Source of the DNA: Candidatus Thorarchaeota archaeon
GTDB lineage: Archaea; Asgardarchaeota; Thorarchaeia; Thorarchaeales; Thorarchaeaceae
DNA length: 35,644 nt
NCBI GenBank assembly: GCA_004524565.1
Contig: SDNZ01000010.1
Location: 1-35,644 of the forward strand
Direction of reading: 5' to 3'
This document shows, one piece after another, positions 10,133 through 18,345 of the stretch (position 1 is the first letter of the stretch; each line of letters starts with the position of its first letter). The notes beneath the pieces were generated by a model. That model ran no database searches, had not been told where the DNA came from, and saw nothing but the letters and a program-made list of their open reading frames with translations. The position numbers and the translations under genes were made by a program.

Positions 10133-11532
10133 TGGTGAAGAGCAATTTGCAACAAGTCTTGAAACCTAAAACGATTGGAATATCCTCACTTCGAATGGGT
10201 CCGTTCTACACTGTTGCATCCGTTGAACTTGGAAATACTACTACCAAAGCTATCATTGTTTCTACGAACCTAAAGACCGCTGAAATCTTTGAGATTGAAA
10301 AAGAGGTGCGAATGACACGAGATGTTAGACCCCCAAGAGCGGGTGAGGAAATATTTGGTGAAACTGTCTTTGGTGTCCAATTAACTCAGGAATCTGTCGC
10401 TGAGATGATATCCAGTATCCTAACTTCAGTTATTTCAAAGTCCAATCTAAACATTGAACGAGATCTGCATTTTGTTGTTCGCTCCACAGGAGTGACTGCG
10501 GGATTTGCTAGTCCAGAAGAAGTAGGATCGATTGTCAAGGCTCTTGCAGATGGCTGCCTTCAAGCTGGAGTTCCACCACGAAAAATGACTGCGTCAATAA
10601 CGCCTGAACAACTCCCACCAGGACTACGTGACTTCACATGGTTGAAGAAGGTCTATTTCGACGGAGCCATTGCGTCATCTCTTCCTCCTGCAAATACTGA
10701 GATAGTTGCAAATGAGATGGAGGGCGAACTAGTCACAGCAGGACTCAAGGGAGCAGTAAAGGGAACTAATATAGATTTCAGAAACCCTGTGATGACACTG
10801 GACTTTGGAACTACACTTGCTGGAAGGATCACTGACCGTGGTTTTCCCTACGCAAAGACAATAGGATCCTTTGCTGGTCTAGCAGGTGCAATACCTGATG
10901 CAATTGTTCGAGGTGCTGGCTTAGCTCAGGCAGGGACCGGCTGTGTTCTAGATGTACTCCCTGCTGGAACAACTAATCCTACTAAGATTGATCCGATGAA
11001 TGTTTTCGATGCACATGATCTTATTACTGTGGAGCGCGTACCCGAATCCGCCTCTCGATATGGAACCGTTCCTGTTAATCCAAAAGCAGCAAATGAATCC
11101 GATGTTGTATTGATAGGTGTAGATGCTAACTTAGAAAAAATGGAAAATTTTGGTAGAACATTATCTGAAGGATATACTTTGGATTACTTACATGAAGTTA
11201 TAGATGGAATACAAGCTGGAGTTGTGGAGCGGATCCTAAAGGTTGCCGAATCTGAAAATCTTGTTCTCGAAGATACCTCACTTGGTCTGACCGGACGAGC
11301 AATAACAACAGGTACCAAACCCGACCGCATTGCTAAATATCTGAAATTAAGTTCGGGTGAATTCTGGACTGATGCACATCAGATAGTGTTTGTTGAAGAT
11401 GGACTGGCTATGGGTGCCGCTGTTGCAGCTAGATGCATGAATTCTATGGGCACTACAAAACATCCAATGGGTGGTAGAAAGGGTGACCGTTGTATCATGG
11501 CTGAACGAATGAAGCTTCAAGGTAAGAAGTGA
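10129..11532 (+). CDS. Methanogenesis marker 14-like ASKHA-fold protein
   Basis: A 467-residue protein that I recognise as the methanogenesis marker protein 14 family. It has the ASKHA ATPase signatures: VELGNTTTKAI at residues 32-42 (phosphate loop 1, with Glu where Asp is common) and TLDFGTTLAG near residue 224 (phosphate loop 2), plus a glycine-rich end. The start codon overlaps the stop of the MtrH gene, so the two are probably translated together. ASKHA proteins include ATP-dependent reactivators of corrinoid methyltransferases (RamA, RACo types are functionally comparable) and EutA; a reactivating role for the MtrA-like protein here is an inference from gene order. A second ATG at 10132 is an alternative start. 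Family use in non-methanogens is the odd point. Confidence 0.8.
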   Translation: MMVKSNLQQVLKPKTIGISSLRMGPFYTVASVELGNTTTKAIIVSTNLKTAEIFEIEKEVRMTRDVRPPRAGEEIFGETVFGVQLTQESVAEMISSILTSVISKSNLNIERDLHFVVRSTGVTAGFASPEEVGSIVKALADGCLQAGVPPRKMTASITPEQLPPGLRDFTWLKKVYFDGAIASSLPPANTEIVANEMEGELVTAGLKGAVKGTNIDFRNPVMTLDFGTTLAGRITDRGFPYAKTIGSFAGLAGAIPDAIVRGAGLAQAGTGCVLDVLPAGTTNPTKIDPMNVFDAHDLITVERVPESASRYGTVPVNPKAANESDVVLIGVDANLEKMENFGRTLSEGYTLDYLHEVIDGIQAGVVERILKVAESENLVLEDTSLGLTGRAITTGTKPDRIAKYLKLSSGEFWTDAHQIVFVEDGLAMGAAVAARCMNSMGTTKHPMGGRKGDRCIMAERMKLQGKK

Positions 11533-11576
11533 AGCCTTTATTTTGCTACCTGATTCACTATGTCTAGGTTTCCATT

Positions 11577-12356
11577 ATGCAAATCTTTCCTATTAAAACA
11601 CGAATCATCAGTCAGGTAGATAATGTTGTAGACATTCTTCTAGAAAGTCTAGAGATATTAGGAATTACTCTTTTGGATAATGACATCATCACCATAGCTG
11701 AAACCCCTCTTGGGACGACGGAAGGCCAGGTGGTAAAACTATCTGAAGTTGAGGTATCTGAGGAGGCAAAAATCCTTGGAGAAAAATATGAGATTCTTCC
11801 AGAAGTTGCAGAACTGATTCTCCAGGAAGCTGATGAGATTCTTGGAGGAATACCTCGTGTTGTCCTAACAATCAAGAATAATACTCTCATGGCAAATGCT
11901 GGTGTAGACAAATCTAATATTCCTCCCGGATATGCTTCTCTCCTACCAATTGATGCTCGCGCTAGTGCAGATAGTTTGCGCTCAGAAATTAAAGAAAGAA
12001 CTGGGAAATCTGTTGGAGTCATGGTGATAGATAGCAGAACGCAACCCCTGCGACTGGGTAATATAGGAATGGCATTAGGTGTGGCAGGGTTTCGGCCGGT
12101 TGCTGATGACCGCGGTCGACATGATCTTTTTGGAAATGAATTGAGGATTACTCGACGAGCCATTGCCGATAATCTTGCATCTGCTTGCACTGCTGTGATG
12201 GGCGAGTCGGATGAATCTGTTCCAATCGCATTAATTCGAGATGCCCCCGTGGAGTTTGTGGATCAATCATTTGATTCTTCTGAGATGTGGATGCCTCCAG
12301 ATGAATGCATGTACATGGCAATCTTCGATCAGTGGCGAAAAGATGCTTCGAAATAA
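11577..12356 (+). CDS. cofE: Coenzyme F420-0:L-glutamate ligase
   Basis: A 259-residue protein of the CofE family, which adds glutamate residues to F420-0 using GTP to make coenzyme F420-2. It matches in length (about 250) and has the family segments FPIKTRIISQVDNV at the N-terminus, TIAETPLGTTEGQVV, an NAGVDKSN motif, RIT-RR close to the C-terminal third, and the DDRGRHDLFG loop typical of CofE. The gene starts 44 bases after the marker 14 gene on the same strand and may belong to the same transcript. Its presence shows F420 biosynthesis, which fits a methanopterin/F420-type C1 metabolism. No clear Shine-Dalgarno is seen ahead of the ATG. Confidence 0.95.
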   Translation: MQIFPIKTRIISQVDNVVDILLESLEILGITLLDNDIITIAETPLGTTEGQVVKLSEVEVSEEAKILGEKYEILPEVAELILQEADEILGGIPRVVLTIKNNTLMANAGVDKSNIPPGYASLLPIDARASADSLRSEIKERTGKSVGVMVIDSRTQPLRLGNIGMALGVAGFRPVADDRGRHDLFGNELRITRRAIADNLASACTAVMGESDESVPIALIRDAPVEFVDQSFDSSEMWMPPDECMYMAIFDQWRKDASK

Positions 12357-12509
12357 CTAATGAGGGCATTCAAACTAGCAACTTAATTAGTAAGGTCCAT
12401 ACTTAGTAGCAGTACAGAATAATGAGTGTGGTACGTGTCCATCAAAGAAAGAAAGAAAAGGACCATAGAGATGTCATTCACACTCGGTGGAGTATACGCA
12501 GGAGCAATA

Positions 12510-13892
12510 ATGAACTTGGCAAAGAAACGAGTTTTAATCGATGTAGCTACAGCAGGTGCATCCGGAGACATGTTCCTATCCGCCTTAACTGATCTCATCG
12601 GAGAAGCAGATGTTCTATTGCCTGTTGCTGCAAGTCTACTAATATATGATCCCTCATTTCGATTAGCCATAGGTACCAAGGAGCATTCGGGAAATACCGG
12701 TAGAGTTCTGCAAATAACTCGAAATCCAACAATACGACTTAGTCCTAGTTCTATGATGGAAGTTCTTCAAGCTGTAGCAGAAGAAGTGGAGTTATCATCA
12801 AAGGCTAAGACCTTCGTGAAGGATACCATGACGGTGATTCTTCAGGCTGAGAGTCGAGCCCATAACAAACCAATCGATGAATTGCATCTTCATGAAACAG
12901 GAAGCATTGATACGGTCCTTGATATCGTTGGTACAGCATATCTGCTGGAACGTGCTGGTCTGTTTGAAGATACAGAGATAATCTCTACGCGAGTTGCAAC
13001 AGGAAGTGGTATTATCTCCACTGAACACGGTGATCTTGAAGTACCCGTACCAGCGGTAGCTGAGATTCTTGTAGTTCATGATATGCTATTCCATAATGGT
13101 GCTGCTGAAACAGAGGTTCTTACTCCAACTGGTGCAGCAATTTTAGCTACACTTGCAACTGAATATGTAGATTCGGTTGAAGATTTCGTATCAAAGAATC
13201 AAGGAGTAGGTTTTGGAACAAGAAACCTTGGCGATGTTCCAAATATGATGAAGATAATCGTGGGCGAAGTTGTTGTTTCTGAGGATGCAAAATCCGAGAG
13301 ACCTTCGAAACCTTCGAAAGATGAACCTAAGAAGACAGCTTCTAAGACTGAACCCAAAGAGGAAGTAAAACCAGTTGAAGTCACTAAATCAAAGACCGAG
13401 GAGCGAATAGGTGTGCTAGATGAGTGGAATGCAGATGAAGTAGTCGTTATCGAAACGAATGTTGATGATGTTGATGGTGAAACTCTAGGAACGCTATTCG
13501 ATACTTTGCTCGATGAAGGGTTGGCTTATGATGTAGTCATCATTCCTGCGTTTGGAAAGAAAAATAGACCCTGTCATATAGTGAAAGTCATTGCTCCCAA
13601 GACTGGACTGAAGGGTATCGCAGAGGTCATGATACGACAGCTGGGAACAATTGGTGTCCGTTACACTACCTGGGAACGACTGAAGGCCACTCGCGAGACC
13701 CTTGTCTGTTCTCTTGAGATTGATGACAAGGAATACATGGTTCGCGTAAAGGTTGCAAGAACAAGAAATGGGAGTATAATCAGTATCAAGCCTGAATCCG
13801 ATGATATGATTCGGGTATCTCGTGAAACTGGTATTCCAATTCGTGAACTTAAACCACGAATTGCAATGCAAGCACATGCAGTCAATGAGTAG
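12510..13892 (+). CDS. larC: LarC-type nickel insertion protein (nickel-pincer cofactor biosynthesis)
   Basis: A 460-residue LarC/DUF111 protein. LarC inserts nickel into the pyridinium dithiocarboxylate nucleotide in a CTP-dependent reaction. The N-terminal domain shows VLIDVATAGASGDMF and LHLHETGSIDTVLDIVG; the C-terminal domain shows IETNVDDVDGETLG and FGKKNRPCHIVKV. Between them is a charged Lys/Glu/Pro-rich linker (codons at about 13280-13410) of low complexity. In some bacteria the two halves are joined by ribosomal frameshifting; here they are in one frame. The ATG at 12510 is preferred over upstream in-frame starts (12426 GTG, 12471 ATG) since GGAG lies at 12501 and the protein then begins where the family does. 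LarB and LarE are not in the window. The last 11 bases overlap the polymerase gene on the other strand. Confidence 0.9.
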   Translation: MNLAKKRVLIDVATAGASGDMFLSALTDLIGEADVLLPVAASLLIYDPSFRLAIGTKEHSGNTGRVLQITRNPTIRLSPSSMMEVLQAVAEEVELSSKAKTFVKDTMTVILQAESRAHNKPIDELHLHETGSIDTVLDIVGTAYLLERAGLFEDTEIISTRVATGSGIISTEHGDLEVPVPAVAEILVVHDMLFHNGAAETEVLTPTGAAILATLATEYVDSVEDFVSKNQGVGFGTRNLGDVPNMMKIIVGEVVVSEDAKSERPSKPSKDEPKKTASKTEPKEEVKPVEVTKSKTEERIGVLDEWNADEVVVIETNVDDVDGETLGTLFDTLLDEGLAYDVVIIPAFGKKNRPCHIVKVIAPKTGLKGIAEVMIRQLGTIGVRYTTWERLKATRETLVCSLEIDDKEYMVRVKVARTRNGSIISIKPESDDMIRVSRETGIPIRELKPRIAMQAHAVNE

Positions 13893-16152
13893 TCAACTGC
13901 AACTGATCTGGATCTCTATCTTTTGATGGTGTAAGGTATTGAGCTGGTATTAGATTCTCAAAAGCTCGTTCACATAGTTCTGCATATGCTTCAGGGTCAT
14001 ACCTGGTGGAGCTGTCAAATAACTCTAAAGCGCATACCCTTCGAATTGGATTCTCTGATCCTGCGTCAGTCATAACATACCTGACCTTTTGCCCAGCGTG
14101 AAGTTCCTTTCCTGCTTTGACCAGCTGGCGAGCTACAATTGCAGCTCTTGATGTGGCACGATACTCGTTGGGCTCTCTCGTTAGGGTGTTGTTCAAAATG
14201 AGGTCTCGAAGGTCCACATCTTCATCATGGAGTCGGTCGATGTAACTCTGACAGACTGCGTAGGCATCTGGAATTCGCTCCAGGAAACCTGCTTTATCAT
14301 TGGCTCGTGCAAGAATCTTGATCATGGTCATCTGACAGTCTCCAACATAGAGACAGGTATCCCTGCGTCGGGTTTCGATTCCGCGAGTCTTGATGCCTCC
14401 GTTTCTGTATACCCCATAGTATCGATTCAGTGGAGCGATAGAAGGATGAAGGCGTGATGATGGAATGACCATCCATTTGTAAACGCCTTTCGGTGACATC
14501 GAAATATTCACTTCTCCGGTCACCCGTCTGCAAAATTCTTTGACGTTCTCGTGAGAGATATCTCCCTTCAACCATACCGAGTCGACTATCCCATGGATCA
14601 TTTCTAGGCCCATTGCTTCTCCGATGTCCTGAGTCTTGAGCATGACCTCTCTGGCGAGGGCTGTGACTGCAGTATGTGCTTCAACTCTTCCAAACTTGGC
14701 ATTCTTGAAACCTAGATATCCAAAACAGGAAACCAATATTCCCTTCAGAGTATTCTGGATCAATTCGTATTTCTTTGCATCATTTCCCTCTTCTATCAAT
14801 CTCTTGAGGTCTGTTCGTCTGTTGACAATCATCTCCAAGGACTTTGATACTATGCCTCTCTTTCGAGTACATAGTCTGAAGTTGAGTTCGGGAACAGGTA
14901 TACAGTACTCCTCATTATACGGGCAGTCCGTCCTAGTACAGATAGTTTCAGGGCTGATATTTCTAGTGACCATGAGCGTAGGGTACATCGATGAGAAATC
15001 GCACTCTGCAATGTTCTCATAGATGTCTGGCCTTGGCTGAAGTATCAGACCACCTCTATCAATGGCCGCCAGTTCATTGATTGACTTGAGAAACTCGGGG
15101 TTCTTCTTCACTGGTGGAATCAGTATATCCATCTTGAAGGCATTATAGTACTGAACAGCGGCATTCACTGCACCAATGGTCATTCGGGAAACTCGTTGCG
15201 GTCTTCCAAGAGCAAGTCTGCAGCTCTCTGCCACTCCCTCCAATCCTACTGGCGAATAGAAGTGCATGCCCGTCTTTCCTCTGTCAATATGGATTCTCCC
15301 ATTCAAGATGACCTGAGTTCCAGACCTGTATACGATTCGATTGTATTGCCAGAATGACTGTGGTGCTCCCTGTGTAACTCTCAGTGGCTTTCCATCACGT
15401 GAGAGAATCAGATCCATTCCATTTGCCTTAGCTCGAATACTGAGATATTTGAAGAGTTTCTCATCTCCGCCTCTGCTGATTATCACATCCGGGTCGATTC
15501 TATCGAGGGTTTCTTGGAACTCCCTGAGGATTTCCCCCTCATCTTCATCATCGATACGAATCGTATTGTCCCTGTGATAGACCTCGATGTGATGTATTCT
15601 ATCTTCCATACTCGGAAATATCTGATCCGTATCTATGAGTACTTCAAAGTCTATCTCTTCGAACTCCGGAAGGTCGTACTCAGGATCGTCACGGTCATCA
15701 AGACATTCGATGCGTACAATCTCATCGTTCTGTAGGTCAAACTCTACATTTCCGAAGGCAAACAAGTTCTTCTCTATGAAGAGTTGTTGTACTGCATCAA
15801 TATCCGCATGGAATACTGTGGCTCCGGGCAGTATCTCTAGGTCCGCTGCTACTTCTCTCTGTGCTTCTGGTGTAGTGAGAATCTGTAGCACTGGGGTCTT
15901 CTCATCATCGTAGACGCTGACAAATTTCTTCACTATCTTCGAGTCCACAATCTTGGGATGCTCGAGAACTGACCGAATAATCTGCGGATCACTCCAGTCC
16001 CCACTTCGGATCATATCTGTACTGACGAATATCGACGGATGGAATCCACGGTAGGTATATCCTCGTGTCTTGCCCGCGTGCTTGATCCACAGGGTCAGTG
16101 CTTCCCGCTCATAGTCGATATTTGCATCCAAGAGCCAGCCAGTCTTGCTCAT
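13882..16152 (-). CDS. polB: Divergent archaeal family B DNA polymerase
   Basis: A 756-residue family B DNA polymerase. Motif A is DFSSMYPTLM (catalytic Asp385). Motif B is KGILVSCFGYLG (470-481), with Val in place of the usual Asn of NSxYG. Motif C is HGIVDSV (520-526): the first Asp of the usual YxDTDS is Ile but the catalytic second Asp (Asp524) is kept. KTRGIETRRRDT of the thumb is kept. In the exonuclease domain a DFE (168-170) may stand for the DxE motif Exo I, while Exo III is not recognisable. Four Cys between motifs A and B (405, 410, 417, 428) could bind metal. These losses recall the archaeal PolB2-type polymerases, which are thought to work in damage bypass, but group membership is an inference. 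The start overlaps the stop of the upstream 91-residue gene (TGATG), and the 3' end overlaps larC by 11 bases. Confidence 0.9.
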   Translation of the reverse strand: MSKTGWLLDANIDYEREALTLWIKHAGKTRGYTYRGFHPSIFVSTDMIRSGDWSDPQIIRSVLEHPKIVDSKIVKKFVSVYDDEKTPVLQILTTPEAQREVAADLEILPGATVFHADIDAVQQLFIEKNLFAFGNVEFDLQNDEIVRIECLDDRDDPEYDLPEFEEIDFEVLIDTDQIFPSMEDRIHHIEVYHRDNTIRIDDEDEGEILREFQETLDRIDPDVIISRGGDEKLFKYLSIRAKANGMDLILSRDGKPLRVTQGAPQSFWQYNRIVYRSGTQVILNGRIHIDRGKTGMHFYSPVGLEGVAESCRLALGRPQRVSRMTIGAVNAAVQYYNAFKMDILIPPVKKNPEFLKSINELAAIDRGGLILQPRPDIYENIAECDFSSMYPTLMVTRNISPETICTRTDCPYNEEYCIPVPELNFRLCTRKRGIVSKSLEMIVNRRTDLKRLIEEGNDAKKYELIQNTLKGILVSCFGYLGFKNAKFGRVEAHTAVTALAREVMLKTQDIGEAMGLEMIHGIVDSVWLKGDISHENVKEFCRRVTGEVNISMSPKGVYKWMVIPSSRLHPSIAPLNRYYGVYRNGGIKTRGIETRRRDTCLYVGDCQMTMIKILARANDKAGFLERIPDAYAVCQSYIDRLHDEDVDLRDLILNNTLTREPNEYRATSRAAIVARQLVKAGKELHAGQKVRYVMTDAGSENPIRRVCALELFDSSTRYDPEAYAELCERAFENLIPAQYLTPSKDRDPDQLQLTTH

Positions 16153-16427
16153 CAGGGGGTGGTCTCCTCAAGTCGTTGTTCCAATGCCTCCACCCTCTTT
16201 GTAATATCCTCTAGATGTCCCAGCATCTCAAGAATTGCTGATAGTAGAATCACTTCTACAATACGCGGGGTCACAATCATTGTGCCTGCATCTGCATACC
16301 CTCTTGCAGCGTCAAAGATGCGATCGAAGTGCTTTCTCTGGGATGGTCTGAGCGTGCGCCGGAACTCCTTCCAGCGTCCTTCTTCGATTCTGATACCATC
16401 TCTGAATGTACGAACCGTTCGTCCCAC
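16152..16427 (-). CDS. Small polymerase-associated protein, function unknown
   Basis: A 91-residue protein in front of, and overlapping, the polymerase gene (stop and start share TGATG), so the two are translated together. It starts with GTG; a GAGG precedes by 8 bases. No methionine start in frame lies upstream before an in-frame stop. The N-terminal half is basic and helical (RTLRPSQRKHFDRIFDAARG), the C-terminal half a hydrophobic helix followed by a heptad-like acidic helix (LEDITKRVEALEQRLEE) that should form a coiled coil. I do not recognise a family. A DNA-binding or polymerase-partner role is an inference from the basic residues, coiled coil and operon. Palindromes at its 5' end suggest it might regulate itself. 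Confidence 0.75.
   Translation of the reverse strand: MGRTVRTFRDGIRIEEGRWKEFRRTLRPSQRKHFDRIFDAARGYADAGTMIVTPRIVEVILLSAILEMLGHLEDITKRVEALEQRLEETTP
16410..16422. repeat. Perfect palindrome at start of the polymerase-partner gene
   Basis: ACGAAC-C-GTTCGT, six bases on each side of a central C, covering codons 2-6 of the 91-residue gene. The sequence GAACCGTTCGTCC (16412-16424) recurs exactly at 16512-16524. Confidence 0.6.
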
Positions 16428-16511
16428 GTTTGCATCCTCATAGTTGGCATGTCTGAGTATATCTTTCAGCCCTCATACAGTACCTCCGCTGATTGTGGGT
16501 TTTACTGGATA

Positions 16512-16530
16512 GAACCGTTCGTCCAAACGG
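16512..16530. promoter_or_regulatory. Second operator-like palindrome and hairpin upstream of the polymerase operon
   Basis: GAAC-C-GTTC (16512-16520) repeats the core of the palindrome at 16412-16420, exactly 100 bases away, and overlaps a possible hairpin CCGTT(16515)-AACGG(16530). It lies 85 to 103 bases upstream of the GTG start of the small gene, in the region expected to hold the operon's promoter. A protein-binding site is an inference. Confidence 0.4.
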
Positions 16531-16609
16531 ATGCCAGCGAGGGGGACAGTCTCCCGAAAGTAAACATGCTTAATAGTTGGTTTTCATGTGCAATGTGGGG
16601 TTAAATGGC

Positions 16610-17629
16610 ATGAAACGTGTGTCGTTGTTAGTTATTGCTTGTCTATTTGTAGTGTCTCTATCCAGTATGACTCTGGTAGATGGTGCTATTGGACTTCAAT
16701 GGAGTTTTGAAGAAGGTGATTTCATTAACTATCGGTTCATTTCTGATGGGATGGTTGAAGATGAAATTATTAGTTTTAGAATCGACTCTCCCCTGCCAGA
16801 ATGGTGTGAATTACCTCCTGATACATACAATCTCGGTGCACTTGATGATTGGATGGAAATCCCATTAGTAACTGTAACTGGGTTTATCCCCTTTGGTAGT
16901 TCCACTACTGAAGTTGATGGGTTTGAAAACATCTTTACCTATGGTGGATTGGCAGCAGGATATTGGTGCAGGTTTGCGGTTCCATCTGGTATTTCTAATG
17001 ACACCTATGCGTCATTGGTTGAAGGGTGGACCGATGGGCCACATGGAACAATAGAAACTCATATTGTCCAGCCTGATTACCAAAAGCAATATACCTACTG
17101 GGGTTTTGAGTACGGATTCGAGTTTTCGGATACAATCTACAATGTCACAGCTTGGTATTTTGCCGCTACTGCTGCAATGGGTAGATTGGCTAATGTAACG
17201 ATTTTAGGCCATGATAGTATCACTGAAGAGCAAACCCATCATCTGATGATGGTGACTGATTATCACGTACCAACAATATCGTCTCCAAGTGATCTTAATT
17301 TCACAGTTGGAACAACCGATGTGGAAATCCGCTGGGCTTCCTATGACAATGGTCCTTATGGTTATGAAGTGTTTAGAAACGACACTCTGTTTCAATCGGG
17401 AGATCTTGATTTGTACCATCAAAGTATCACGATCAGTCTTGACGGTCTCGATGTTGGTGTCTGGAACTACACAGTAGTGATTACTGATTTCTTGCTGAAT
17501 TCTGTATCAGACACTGTTATAGTGACGGTGAAAAGTAGCTCAATTCTTAGCCCCGAAATTCTCTTGATTGTTGGAGGTGTAGGTGCAGTTCTGGTTGTTG
17601 GTGTTGTTGTGATGAAACGACGCGGATAA
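16610..17629 (+). CDS. Signal-peptide surface protein with Ig/FN3-like domain and C-terminal membrane anchor
   Basis: A 339-residue protein. The start at 16610 is chosen over the upstream in-frame ATG at 16577 because it gives a clean signal peptide (MKRVSLLVIACLFVVSLSS). A long extracytoplasmic part with several NxT/NxS sites follows; near residues 220-310 an Ig/FN3-like beta-sandwich domain is seen (SPSDLNFTVGTTDVEIRW, then YEVFRNDTLFQSG, then VWNYTVVITDFLLN), a type common in archaeal surface proteins. The C-terminus is a hydrophobic helix (ILLIVGGVGAVLVVGVVVM) and KRRG, so the domain faces out. No catalytic motif is recognised; a role at the cell surface is inferred. It lies 146 bases ahead of the first GTPase gene but with a different character. 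Confidence 0.8.
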   Translation: MKRVSLLVIACLFVVSLSSMTLVDGAIGLQWSFEEGDFINYRFISDGMVEDEIISFRIDSPLPEWCELPPDTYNLGALDDWMEIPLVTVTGFIPFGSSTTEVDGFENIFTYGGLAAGYWCRFAVPSGISNDTYASLVEGWTDGPHGTIETHIVQPDYQKQYTYWGFEYGFEFSDTIYNVTAWYFAATAAMGRLANVTILGHDSITEEQTHHLMMVTDYHVPTISSPSDLNFTVGTTDVEIRWASYDNGPYGYEVFRNDTLFQSGDLDLYHQSITISLDGLDVGVWNYTVVITDFLLNSVSDTVIVTVKSSSILSPEILLIVGGVGAVLVVGVVVMKRRG

Positions 17630-17775
17630 TCTACTGATGACTATATGTGAACAACAGTACAAATACCATTGATATTCCATATGCTGTTCAATCAGAATAC
17701 ACTCAAATACTGGAAAACTCAAATAGCGCGTTAGTATTCGATGAGAGAGGATACTAAAAACTCAGGTGGCAAAAG

Positions 17776-18342
17776 ATGGTCACTGCACTATTCAAAGTTG
17801 TACTCATGGGTGACGGAAGCGTCGGGAAGACCAGTCTCCGTCGAACCTACATGGGCGAAGGTTTCAGAGCTAATTATATGATCACCATCGGTGCAGACTT
17901 CGCCGTTAAGAAGATGTCACTTGAAGGTGGTCATGAGGTGTCGATTCAAATTTGGGATCTGGCAGGCCAGGAGCACTTCAAGAGTGTCCGCTCTACCTTC
18001 TATAAAGGAGCTCAAGGAGCATTAGCAGTGTACTCTACAGTTGAGCGAGGATCTTTTGATAATCTCATGAACTGGGTGGATGAGTGCTGGACCAACGCTG
18101 GTAAGAAGATCCCAATAGTTCTCATTGCTAACAAGACCGACCTTAGAGACCAGTTTAAAGACAATCCCGTGATGGCACAGACAATCGTAACAACAGAAGA
18201 GGGGCAGAAACTTGCAGATAGCATTGCAAGTCAAGGTGTAGTTACTTCCTTCCTTGAGACCAGTGCAAAGACTGGACAAAATGTAGAAGCTTCATTCTTA
18301 GAATTAGCCATCAAAATTCTCGAAGCTGGCGGTTTGGCTTAA
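17776..18342 (+). CDS. Ras/Rab-like small GTPase
   Basis: A 188-residue small GTPase of the Ras superfamily. All G boxes are intact: GDGSVGKT (G1, residues 12-19), Thr37 in TIGADF (G2), WDLAGQE (G3, with Gln65 for hydrolysis), NKTD (119-122, G4) and ETSAKTG (G5, about 161-167). The WDLAGQEHFKSVR segment is close to Rab (WDTAGQERF). There is no C-terminal Cys, so no prenylation as in eukaryotic Rabs; membrane attachment would need a partner. AGGTGG at 17764-17769, six bases before the ATG, fixes the start. Its 3' end is three bases from the convergent HEAT-repeat gene. Role is inferred: a switch in intracellular organisation, with the Roadblock gene at 21545 a candidate regulator. Confidence 0.95.
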   Translation: MVTALFKVVLMGDGSVGKTSLRRTYMGEGFRANYMITIGADFAVKKMSLEGGHEVSIQIWDLAGQEHFKSVRSTFYKGAQGALAVYSTVERGSFDNLMNWVDECWTNAGKKIPIVLIANKTDLRDQFKDNPVMAQTIVTTEEGQKLADSIASQGVVTSFLETSAKTGQNVEASFLELAIKILEAGGLA

Positions 18343-18345
18343 ACG

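Noticed and set aside
10129-11532. ASKHA motifs could suggest an actin or MreB-like protein
   Set aside because: The overall sequence fits the methanogenesis marker 14/EutA-like side of the fold and the gene sits in a methyltransferase operon; no actin-specific segments are seen.
11612-12190. A 192-codon open frame antisense to cofE
   Set aside because: It lies fully inside a well-supported gene, has a Ser/Arg-rich composition typical of a shadow frame, and no ribosome-binding site or family match.
6616-13892. Methanogenesis operon
   Set aside because: No mcr genes and no MtrB-G are in the window, and MtrA lacks its anchor; the evidence supports only C1 methyl transfer.
16512-16530. Hairpin CCGTT-AACGG read as a terminator
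   Set aside because: No following T run, and it is in a region between divergent genes where an operator is more likely.
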